Positions 15,851-20,819 of a DNA stretch of 20,950 nucleotides are shown here, in pieces. The first letter of the stretch is position 1. Every line of letters begins with the position of its first letter. The stretch covers positions 1 to 20,950 of the IMG/VR virus record IMGVR_UViG_3300046011_004811; one strand, written 5' to 3'. The notes under the pieces are model-generated. The model did no database searches, had not been told where the DNA came from, and was given only the letters and a program-made list of their open reading frames with translations. This stretch comes from a virus. The position numbers and the translations under genes are program-made.

Positions 15851-16005
15851 TGCTTCCCCTTGAATGCCGGGCACCTTTGCGGCAGTTGCGCCAGCGTTGT
15901 CCCGATTTCGATTGATGCCCACGGACTCAGACCGGCGGCTTTGGCTTGCATGCACCGGCCGGCTTTGAAGTGCTGGCATTGGCGGCAGGTGTGCATGTCA
16001 GTCAT
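15847..16005 (-). CDS. 52-aa Cys-rich protein
   Basis: Between the DUF559 nuclease and the PP-loop gene a minus-strand frame encodes MTDMHTCRQCQHFKAGRCM... and ends ...CPAFKGKQ. Its cysteines (7, 10, 18 and 44) with a CxxC and neighbouring His suggest zinc or iron binding. It overlaps the upstream nuclease gene by eight bases and the downstream gene by ATGA, so it completes an unbroken chain. The frame is too short for a typical ORF threshold. Its role is unknown, but the coupling with a nuclease and a PP-loop protein is of interest. Confidence 0.78.
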   Translation of the reverse strand: MTDMHTCRQCQHFKAGRCMQAKAAGLSPWASIEIGTTLAQLPQRCPAFKGKQ

Positions 16006-16423
16006 GCTTCAGGCCATGCGCGTCGGCAATGCTTGCGATGCGCTGGTAAGCAATCCCGGCGTCATCAGTCCTGCACTCGCGCCCCGTCAGCCTGTAGACA
16101 GTCCAGCCAAGCGCCTCAATCTCGCCCTGCCGCTTTGCGTCTGCTTCCGCGTCTTGATGGAACTTGGCGCCGTCGCACTCAATGGCGACCTTTGCAACCG
16201 GGTTGCCAAAGTCCACAAAGCGGCGACCAACCGGGTACTGCGGGTACAGCACCGCGCCAACTTCGCGGATGTCTGACCACAGCCAGGCTTCAATCGGCGT
16301 CATGCGGATTCCGGCGTCGCTGTCCCACGCATAGGCATCGATGCCCCATGCAGATGCGCCAGCGGCTTGGATGGCGGCTTCGTGGCGCTCGTAATGCAAC
16401 CTGATGCGGTCCCAATCGCTCAT
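15998..16423 (-). CDS. DUF559-type PD-(D/E)XK endonuclease (141 aa)
   Basis: The C-terminal half carries the signature of DUF559/very-short-patch-repair-like nucleases: VGRRFVDFGNPVAKVAIECDG (65-85) with Asp71 and Glu82/Asp84 as likely metal ligands, then KFHQDAEADAKRQGEIEALGW and VYRLTG (109-114). Residues 1-45 form a helical cap ending MTPIEAWLW, the usual TPxExxLW lead-in. It would cleave or nick DNA, perhaps in repair, recombination or host-DNA attack; the substrate is not evident. The ATGA overlap with the P-like gene fixes the start at 16423. Confidence 0.82.
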   Translation of the reverse strand: MSDWDRIRLHYERHEAAIQAAGASAWGIDAYAWDSDAGIRMTPIEAWLWSDIREVGAVLYPQYPVGRRFVDFGNPVAKVAIECDGAKFHQDAEADAKRQGEIEALGWTVYRLTGRECRTDDAGIAYQRIASIADAHGLKHD

Positions 16424-16935
16424 GCCACCTCCTGGCGCATTGCTTCCGGCCAGTTCTCACGCGGGATAGGCTTGAAGTCGCCAACCTGCGCCACCGTCTG
16501 CCCGCCGTAGTAGCCGTTAGCCACGGCAATGCGGTAATGCTCCTTGCGCGCCCTGCTGGCGTTGCCTGCTTCGACATCCCTGCGAAGCCGCTCCATCCAC
16601 TCGCCGGGCGTTTCTTGGTGGTTGACCACCGAACCCAGCGCGCCAGCAATCCGCCTCATTCCGGCCGGATCAGGCGGAGGAAGCTGCGGCGCCGGCTTGT
16701 GTTCCTCGGCAATCACGCCCAGCGCACGGAATGCGGTTGCGGTCGGCGGGAAGTCAGGCGGCAGCGAATCCAAAGCCTTGCGGATGTTGGCCGGCTGCAT
16801 GCCGTCCAGCACTTCAGCCCAATCGGCTTTGATGGCGTTCATGTCCACGCCTTGCCACTTCGCCAGCCATGCAGAGCCGTAGCGAACGGCCAGCCTCATG
16901 TGGATTTCGTCAACGTAGCGTGAGGGGAGCGGCAT
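16420..16935 (-). CDS. Replication protein, lambda P-like helicase loader candidate (171 aa)
   Basis: The 171-aa product starts MPLPSRYVDEIHMRLAVRYG and contains WLAKWQGVDMNAIKADWAEVL (about 24-44), then a block with LDSLPPDFPPTATAFRALG (about 56-74). This resembles the N-terminal part of phage replication P proteins, which deliver host DnaB helicase to an origin-binding partner. It is shorter than lambda P (233 aa). The start at 16935 has AGGA eight bases upstream and overlaps the DUF1376 gene by 26 bases; the longer frame to 17013 lies inside that gene. Directly following a DUF1376 protein supports a replication role, as O and P pair in lambda. The call is moderate. Confidence 0.55.
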   Translation of the reverse strand: MPLPSRYVDEIHMRLAVRYGSAWLAKWQGVDMNAIKADWAEVLDGMQPANIRKALDSLPPDFPPTATAFRALGVIAEEHKPAPQLPPPDPAGMRRIAGALGSVVNHQETPGEWMERLRRDVEAGNASRARKEHYRIAVANGYYGGQTVAQVGDFKPIPRENWPEAMRQEVA

Positions 16936-17737
16936 CGATGTAGTCCTGTTGCGTTGATGGGTCCAGGGATGTGCCCTTGAACCACTTAGCCATTTCTGCG
17001 GCCTTTCGTTCACTGGCTGATGGGGTAGGCCCAGCCCGCCCCTGTTCGTGCAGCCACGCGGCCTTAAAGCCCGCCCAGCCGTTGCCCGCAGCGGCCTTGA
17101 TGGCCTCGCCCGGAGTGATGCGGGCTTTGATGGCCTCAGCCTTGATGTCAGCCCATGCAGTCGGCGTCAGCGGCAGACCCTTTGCCTTGCGGGCAACGAG
17201 CCAATCCGTCGCGTGCTGTTCCTCGACACCATCGGCAACCAGATCGGACAGAGACACAAGCACCGCAGGTGCTGCGCGCTTGCGCGTTGTCTTTGTCTCT
17301 GGTGTTGGTGTTGGTGTTGGTGTTGGTGTTGGTGTTGGTGTTGGTAGCTCAACCAACGTTGAGCACTCGTTAAACGTTCGTTCAACGTCCGCTGCACGTT
17401 CGCTTGTCTGCTTTGCTAGGCGAGCGTTCACCGATGCCTGAGCGGACGCCTTAGCCTTCGCTTGCTTGTCCTGCATCTTGGCTATCTCAGCCTCGCAGCG
17501 AAGGTGAATCCAGCCTTGCCCGTCATCGCTGGTGAAGAACTCGCGCAACACCGCTTCCACCTCTGCCACATTGCCGCGCATGCGAATCAACCGAGCCACC
17601 TCCGCTGGCTCTGCCGGAAGTGCGCATTCACGCAGGTAGTACAGGTCGAGCATCCGGCGATAGGCCAGGTCTTCCATCGGCTCTAGGTGGGCCGTGTGGG
17701 CTGCGTAGTCGCCCAGGTGGAAGGGGTAGTAATTCAC
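16910..17737 (-). CDS. DUF1376 (YdaU-type) replication-region protein
   Basis: Residues 1-110 are a DUF1376 domain: YYPFHLGDYAAHTAHL (3-18), LAYRRMLDLYYL (24-35), VARLIRMRG and IHLRCEAEIAKMQDK. These proteins sit at the replication locus of many lambda-like phages and are thought to bind origin DNA, with an initiator role inferred. A Pro-Thr linker of seven PT units (about 132-146) joins a C-terminal helical part ending DPSTQQDYIDAAPL. The start is GTG at 17737, four bases after the preceding stop, without a strong ribosome-binding site. An origin, if present, could lie within this gene as in lambda O; apart from the hexamer repeat I see no iterons. Confidence 0.82.
   Translation of the reverse strand: MNYYPFHLGDYAAHTAHLEPMEDLAYRRMLDLYYLRECALPAEPAEVARLIRMRGNVAEVEAVLREFFTSDDGQGWIHLRCEAEIAKMQDKQAKAKASAQASVNARLAKQTSERAADVERTFNECSTLVELPTPTPTPTPTPTPTPETKTTRKRAAPAVLVSLSDLVADGVEEQHATDWLVARKAKGLPLTPTAWADIKAEAIKARITPGEAIKAAAGNGWAGFKAAWLHEQGRAGPTPSASERKAAEMAKWFKGTSLDPSTQQDYIDAAPLTLR
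17301..17342. repeat. Seven tandem GGTGTT hexamers (Pro-Thr linker)
   Basis: Seven perfect copies of a six-base unit (GGTGTT on the plus strand) encode the PTPTPT linker of the DUF1376 protein. Because the unit is six bases, gain or loss of copies keeps the frame and only alters linker length; slippage is the likely origin. Confidence 0.92.
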
Positions 17738-17741
17738 AGGG

Positions 17742-17963
17742 TCAGGCCGTCCACTTCGTCGGCTTCACCAGCTTGAACACCATCAAGCCGTCGCCCCTGC
17801 GCTCGTACTTGTCCAGTTGTTCGCCAGTGCGCAGGTAGTTGTGGCCCGACTCGCTCAGGCGCTTCCAGGGGCACGAACTGATGCGCAGTGCCTCAAGGTC
17901 GCCATACGTCATCGCCTTGCGCGACTGGCGCAAAGCCCGGATCAGTTGTTCAGCGTGAGTCAT
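17742..17963 (-). CDS. Small early protein (73 aa), possibly winged-helix
   Basis: The frame MTHAEQLIRALRQSRKAMTY continues to LMVFKLVKPTKWTA and reads as helix-helix-wing: an initial helix, TYGDLEALRISSCPWKRLSE as a recognition-like helix, and a closing beta hairpin. It lies where lambda has cII, just after the first terminator, but no CII similarity is apparent. In-frame GTG (18059) and ATG (18053) codons would add 30-32 Pro-rich residues directly after the terminator, and a GGGTGAG stretch precedes them; I prefer 17963 because the compact domain begins there. The next gene starts four bases after its stop. Confidence 0.65.
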   Translation of the reverse strand: MTHAEQLIRALRQSRKAMTYGDLEALRISSCPWKRLSESGHNYLRTGEQLDKYERRGDGLMVFKLVKPTKWTA

Positions 17964-18065
17964 GCTGTATGAATCCACATTCGCAATAGGACGGAAGCCC
18001 ACACGCCTGTCAGGGTATGCAAGCGACGGCACGGGGCGCACGATTGGCGCCATGTCCACTCACCC

Positions 18066-18112
18066 AAAAAGAAGGCCCACCAGCGCGGAGCGAATCACGC
18101 AGCCGGTGGGCC
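18066..18112 (-). terminator. Intrinsic terminator after the Cro-like gene (tR1-like)
   Basis: On the minus strand GGCCCACC (18112-18105) pairs with GGTGGGCC (18081-18074) across a 23-base GC-containing loop that may fold further, followed by TTCTTTTTG. It lies 80 bases after the Cro-like stop and before the replication genes, the position of lambda tR1. The 228 bases between this gene and 18192 hold no other feature I can support. Confidence 0.78.
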
Positions 18113-18191
18113 AGAAGGCCCCGGACGGCAGCGCGGGAGAAAACGCTGCGTCCAACGGATCGGCCGTCACCACGGGGGCCAGGAGAAGGGG

Positions 18192-18443
18192 TCATGCGGC
18201 GACTTTTGAGCGCTTGCCGTTGCGGTCGCGGTCTGCGTACAGGTCGCGCACAGTCATGCCCTTGGGCATCAACTTTTCCAGCCGCAGGAAGTGCATCGGT
18301 GATGCCCAACCGCGCTCCACCCACTGCTGAACCAGTTGATAGTGGAAGCCGTCGGAGATCAGCGCAGCAGTCCGCGCTGGCCCTCCGTGGTGTTCGACTA
18401 GGCGACGAATCGCGCTTTCTTTACGGGGTGGGTTCGTTTCCAT
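18192..18443 (-). CDS. Cro/YdaS-like regulator
   Basis: The product of 83 aa contains LVEHHGGPARTAALISD (about 13-29) and YQLVQQWVERGWASPMHFLRLEKL (about 32-55), the helix-turn-helix of the YdaS/Cro-like family, whose members act as phage regulators. A basic tail DRNGKRSKVAA ends it. The ATG at 18443 follows -10-like GATAAT by only a few bases, so the mRNA may be leaderless; an in-frame ATG at 18452 overlaps that -10. It faces away from the repressor gene across an operator pair, the classic Cro position. Longer reading to 18518 passes through the operator and is rejected. Confidence 0.82.
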   Translation of the reverse strand: METNPPRKESAIRRLVEHHGGPARTAALISDGFHYQLVQQWVERGWASPMHFLRLEKLMPKGMTVRDLYADRDRNGKRSKVAA

Positions 18444-18450
18444 GCCGCCC

Positions 18451-18478
18451 ATTATCCACAAGTTCTGCTTGGGAGCAA
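18451..18478 (-). promoter_or_regulatory. Putative early lytic promoter (PR-like)
   Basis: On the minus strand TTGCTC (18478-18473) and GATAAT (18456-18451) are spaced by 16 bases. GATAAT matches the consensus in five of six bases; the -35 matches weakly. Both operator dyads overlap the -35 and spacer, so repressor binding would block polymerase. Transcription would begin at about 18444, next to the ATG of the Cro-like gene. Confidence 0.6.
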
Positions 18479-18488
18479 GTTCTACTTG
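18459..18488. promoter_or_regulatory. Operator pair OR-like (two CAAGTTCTRCTTG dyads)
   Basis: CAAGTTCTGCTTG (18459-18471) and CAAGTTCTACTTG (18476-18488) are near-perfect dyads whose half-sites CAAG(T)/(A)CTTG are symmetrical; centres are 17 bp apart. They lie between the divergent Cro-like and repressor genes. The same two dyads with the same spacing recur at 19389-19418, which is strong evidence of a shared regulator. Confidence 0.88.
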
Positions 18489-18526
18489 TGTCGTCTGGCG
18501 AACATTGCCCGCGCACACTCGCAGAC

Positions 18527-18949
18527 ATGGACGAAACCATCGGCGAACGCATCAAGCGGATCGCCAAAGAGCGCGGGAAGTTGTCGGGCGCGAAGCTGGC
18601 CGAACAGTTCGGCGTCAGCTATGAAGCCTTGCGCCGATGGTCAAAGGGCATCGACACGCCAACGCCGGCCAACGCTGCGGCCATCGCTGAATACTTGGGC
18701 GTGCCGGTGTCTACGGTGATGTTCGGCGCCGCCCCGCCGCCGCGTCGTCCCGACGCAGAAGCGATAGCCGATGCCTTCGACGCGATGCCCGTAGACAGTG
18801 ACAGCGCCATTGATCGGCGCCAGTGGCTCTATGCGTCGATCATGGGGCAGATCGCAGCGCAGACCGCATCCGCGCCCAATCCTCAGCCACCACAGCCTGA
18901 CGCGCCGCCCACCGCTGCGCGTCGTCCAGCCGCAAAAACGCGGCCTTGA
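18527..18949 (+). CDS. Repressor candidate, XRE-type HTH (140 aa)
   Basis: The N-terminal 65 residues form an XRE helix-turn-helix: IGERIKRIAKERGKLSGAKL (5-24), QFGVSYEALRRWSKGIDTP (27-45) and AIAEYLGVPVSTVMFG. The rest is short, with no S24 peptidase or cleavage site, so self-cleavage on DNA damage is not evident. The last 26 residues are Pro/Ala-rich and lie in the stretch overlapping the convergent gene. The ATG at 18527 lacks a ribosome-binding site, as in leaderless CI mRNA of lambda. Position between two identical operator pairs and divergent from the Cro-like gene supports repressor function. It could alternatively be a regulator of another sort. Confidence 0.75.
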   Translation: MDETIGERIKRIAKERGKLSGAKLAEQFGVSYEALRRWSKGIDTPTPANAAAIAEYLGVPVSTVMFGAAPPPRRPDAEAIADAFDAMPVDSDSAIDRRQWLYASIMGQIAAQTASAPNPQPPQPDAPPTAARRPAAKTRP

Positions 18950-19277
18950 GAATTCCGCAGGCCATTGCTAGGTCTGCGTAGGCTCTAAACATCGGCAGTT
19001 GCTCGGGAGAGACAACCAGCGCGGTCGGCACGATCCGCACGCCGAAGCGCTGCGCCTGGTCGGCCACTGACAGCAGATGGTCGGCCCCGATGGCAACGGC
19101 TGACTCGCTGTAGATCACCACGTTTGCCAGCGCTGCGCGCCTGCCACCCCATGCAGGGCTGTCGCGGATGATCCGGCCCGCTGTCGATGGCGTTACCACC
19201 CCACTGATCCGCGCCAGAGCTACGGCGCCGCGTTGCCCGACATGCGCGCTGGCCGTCGGATAGCTGTAACTGTTCAT
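18840..19277 (-). CDS. Unknown gene between the operators (145 aa), rex-position
   Basis: The ATG at 19277 has AGAGG six bases upstream. The 145-aa protein reads as an alternating beta/alpha protein: VALARISGVVT (18-28), ALANVVIYSESAVAIGADHLL (about 49-69), RIVPTALVVSPEQL and a helical C-terminus rich in Ala/Arg. No catalytic motif, signal peptide or membrane segment is visible, and I do not recognise the family. Its 3' end overlaps the repressor gene by 110 bp on the other strand. A longer frame to 19424 runs through the operator and is dismissed; it starts with the same peptide (QVEL..KQNL) as the frame upstream of the Cro-like gene, because both read the same operator. Lysogenic conversion or exclusion is inferred from place. 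Confidence 0.68.
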   Translation of the reverse strand: MNSYSYPTASAHVGQRGAVALARISGVVTPSTAGRIIRDSPAWGGRRAALANVVIYSESAVAIGADHLLSVADQAQRFGVRIVPTALVVSPEQLPMFRAYADLAMACGILKAAFLRLDDAQRWAARQAVVAEDWARMRSALRSAP

Positions 19278-19310
19278 CTTGCCTCTGTTGGCGTCTCGTT
19301 GCGCCGTGTC

Positions 19311-19326
19311 ACGGTTTTTACACCGT
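19311..19326. promoter_or_regulatory. ACGGT-N6-ACCGT dyad upstream of the unknown gene
   Basis: A perfect five-base-arm palindrome, ACGGT TTTTAC ACCGT, lies 34 bases upstream of the start of the unknown gene. It differs from the CAAG operators and may be a site for another regulator or for the gene's own product. The adjoining CCGT-GTC-ACGG followed by TTTTT is a weak hairpin. Function is unproven. Confidence 0.45.
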
Positions 19327-19388
19327 CTCCAATGCGACGCCTTCACCTGTTCGGGTGGTACGTAGTCGGTTAGGTAATCTGCAATTCG

Positions 19389-19418
19389 CAAGTTCTGCTT
19401 GTGCCCAAGTTCTACTTG
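19389..19418. promoter_or_regulatory. Operator pair OL-like (two CAAGTTCTRCTTG dyads)
   Basis: CAAGTTCTGCTTG (19389-19401) and CAAGTTCTACTTG (19406-19418) repeat the pair at 18459-18488 base for base, with the same 17-bp centre spacing; only the four-base spacer and flanks differ. It lies upstream of the plus-strand early operon and of the minus-strand unknown gene, so it could control both directions. Confidence 0.88.
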
Positions 19419-19427
19419 TGCCATGAT
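19399..19427 (+). promoter_or_regulatory. Putative early leftward-type promoter (PL-like)
   Basis: TTGTGC (19399-19404) and CATGAT (19422-19427) are 17 bases apart on the plus strand, both weak matches, with the second operator dyad filling the spacer. The layout mirrors the promoter at 18451-18478, with the distal dyad ending just before the -10. It would start transcription about 35 bases before the first plus-strand gene. Confidence 0.45.
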
Positions 19428-19467
19428 CCGTCATCGGTTCAACGAACCAGCACACCGGAGAGCAGAG

Positions 19468-19632
19468 ATGAACAGCAACGACTTCCCGCAGGTGACCTTT
19501 GCAACAGGCAATGGCGTTCTGCGCGGCCACATCGTCGGCACCTTTGAACTTGGCGGCGAACTGTTCTATGTCATCCGCGACCAGTTCCGCGATGAGCGCG
19601 CTCTGCGTGCCAACGAGTTCCAGATTGCCTAA
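19468..19632 (+). CDS. Small early protein, first gene of the plus operon (54 aa)
   Basis: The product MNSNDFPQVTFATGNGVLRG and so on to RANEFQIA reads as five or six short beta strands, a small barrel-like fold. CGGAGAGCAGAG before the ATG gives a good ribosome-binding site, which decides this start over upstream in-frame ATGs lying in the operator. It is the place where lambda has N; no basic Arg-rich motif is seen, so an N-type antiterminator is not supported. Function unknown. Confidence 0.75.
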   Translation: MNSNDFPQVTFATGNGVLRGHIVGTFELGGELFYVIRDQFRDERALRANEFQIA

Positions 19633-19659
19633 CCCCAACACCCCACAGGAGCGCACACC

Positions 19660-19905
19660 ATGTCCGCTTTGCTTGAAGCCCTCCGCACCCGCCAGCCGCT
19701 GGCAACGGCAAACCTGCGCGGCATGCAAGACCGCTACGAAGCGCCGCCCGAGCAAGACGACGCGCTCGACCTTGACGGCCAAACCGACATCGCAATCGAA
19801 CTGATCGGCCGCGCCTGCCGTGCCCGCGACGCAGCGGCTACGGCTGACTTGCTTCGCGAGGCTGCGAAGCTGCTGGTGTGCATTGCTGATGAGGTGGAAG
19901 CATGA
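19660..19905 (+). CDS. Small helical early protein (81 aa)
   Basis: An AGGAG 14 bases before the ATG supports the start. The 81-aa product is acidic in the middle (PPEQDDALDLDGQTD, about 29-43) and helical at the C-terminus (ATADLLREAAKLLVCIADEVEA). No motif is recognised. Its stop overlaps the next ATG by ATGA, the first of a chain of couplings in this operon. Confidence 0.75.
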   Translation: MSALLEALRTRQPLATANLRGMQDRYEAPPEQDDALDLDGQTDIAIELIGRACRARDAAATADLLREAAKLLVCIADEVEA

Positions 19906-20045
19906 ACACAAAGCACACGCCTGGACCTTCTAGAAGCATGTACCGCTATGTCTGCCACGCCTGCGGTCGCAAAAGCTATTCGTTTGCCGAGGTCCGCTAT
20001 TGCGATCACAAGCCGCTTGTCAAGGCTACCGGAGCCGCGCAATGA
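19902..20045 (+). CDS. 47-aa zinc-ribbon-like protein
   Basis: The frame MNTKHTPGPSRSMYRYVCHACGRK then SYSFAEVRYCDHKPL has a CxxC (Cys18, Cys21) and a later Cys36-x-His38, the layout of a small zinc ribbon. It is coupled to its neighbours by ATGA overlaps at both ends (19902 and 20042). Its small size hides it from length-filtered gene finders. A nucleic-acid or protein-binding role is plausible, not shown. Confidence 0.75.
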   Translation: MNTKHTPGPSRSMYRYVCHACGRKSYSFAEVRYCDHKPLVKATGAAQ

Positions 20046-20272
20046 GCAACATCGAACTTGAGCCGGCACGCTACGGCATCACTGGCGCCCCGTGCGGGGT
20101 CACGATGGGCATTCGCAAGGACTTCTGCGCATGGGAAGCGGTGCAGCCGCTGGACGCTCCCGAGTGCATGCCGCGTGGCTCTGTTCGGGCTGGGCACACC
20201 ACCAACAACGGCAAGCAGTACGCCAACACCACGCTGAACCTGTGGGCGCGCATCTTCGGGGGTGCGGCATGA
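20042..20272 (+). CDS. Small hypothetical protein (76 aa)
   Basis: The 76-aa product starts MSNIELEPARYGITG and holds GIRKDFCAWEAVQPLDAPEC and NNGKQYANTTLNLWARIFGG. The start at 20042 makes ATGA with the preceding stop; the longer frame from 20000 is inside that gene. The compact, mixed sequence with three Cys has no recognised family. It ends in another ATGA overlap. Confidence 0.72.
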   Translation: MSNIELEPARYGITGAPCGVTMGIRKDFCAWEAVQPLDAPECMPRGSVRAGHTTNNGKQYANTTLNLWARIFGGAA

Positions 20273-20376
20273 ACACGCCATTCATCGTGCTGTGCTACGT
20301 CTGCCAGCAGGAAGCCAGCTACGCAGCGTGGGAAGCGCACCTTGCGGATCGGCCGATGACTTGGATTGCGCGATGA
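20269..20376 (+). CDS. 35-aa protein with CxxC
   Basis: A 35-residue frame, MNTPFIVLCYVCQQEASYAA and on to WIAR, is linked by ATGA overlaps to the genes on both sides. It has a CxxC (Cys9, Cys12) and two Trp. It could bind a metal with other partners. The unbroken overlap chain is the main support for its being a gene. Confidence 0.6.
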   Translation: MNTPFIVLCYVCQQEASYAAWEAHLADRPMTWIAR

Positions 20377-20540
20377 GCCGCTTTCCACGCACGTTAGCCG
20401 ACGCATTCCCTTCGGAGCGGTTCTGCGCCATGCGTGGCCCGTACCGCCGCGAAACCGGCTTTATCCGTCAGGCAATCGGCACCGTCTGCGTGCTGGGCCT
20501 GTTCGCAATCATCGGTGCCCTGATCGGCGCCGGCTTCTGA
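20373..20540 (+). CDS. Small membrane protein (55 aa)
   Basis: Residues 1-30 are polar and basic; residues 34-55 (IGTVCVLGLFAIIGALIGAGF) form one hydrophobic segment reaching the C-terminus, a likely single transmembrane helix with glycine-rich packing. The start at 20373 overlaps the preceding stop (ATGA). In phage early operons such proteins can be exclusion or host-takeover factors, but this is speculation. Confidence 0.68.
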   Translation: MSRFPRTLADAFPSERFCAMRGPYRRETGFIRQAIGTVCVLGLFAIIGALIGAGF

Positions 20541-20550
20541 GGATCACGCC

Positions 20551-20817
20551 ATGAGCGACAAGCAACCCGAAGCGCTGCGGCTGGCCGAGTCTTACGACGA
20601 TGCCCTTACCTATGAGTACAGCGGCACAGACGATTGGATTACAGCCTCTGCCAACGAACTGTCGCGCCTGCATGCACTGCTTGCGGAGCTTGTGGAGGCG
20701 CTGAACCTTGCGCTTGATTATCTTGAGCATTCCACAGAGTTTCGCATTGGTCACCCTGGCTTTGAGCGGGCGCAAGCCATTGCAAAAGCCGCCCTCTCCA
20801 AAGCAAAGGAGTCCTGA
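20551..20817 (+). CDS. Hypothetical phage protein (88 aa)
   Basis: The 88-aa product starts MSDKQPEALRLAESYDD and has a helical mid-section SANELSRLHALLAELVEALN with leucine heptads, then a helical C-terminus (FERAQAIAKAALSKAKES). It resembles a widespread group of small phage early proteins opening with MSDKQPEALRLA and holding a RLH...L helix; no function is known to me. GAGG before the ATG supports the start. Confidence 0.78.
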   Translation: MSDKQPEALRLAESYDDALTYEYSGTDDWITASANELSRLHALLAELVEALNLALDYLEHSTEFRIGHPGFERAQAIAKAALSKAKES

Positions 20818-20819
20818 AC

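Noticed and set aside
18444-18518. N-terminal extension of the Cro-like frame, and 19278-19424 as extension of the unknown gene
   Set aside because: Both run through the operator pairs; the shared peptide QVEL..KQNL comes from the repeated operator DNA, not from protein homology. Better starts lie downstream.
18017-18526. Long N-terminal extension of the plus-strand repressor frame
   Set aside because: It overlaps the Cro-like gene and terminator antisense and crosses the operator; the HTH domain begins at 18527.
19303-19319. CCGT-GTC-ACGG followed by TTTTT on the plus strand as a terminator
   Set aside because: A four-pair stem with a three-base loop is too weak to call; it overlaps the ACGGT dyad and may be part of that instead.
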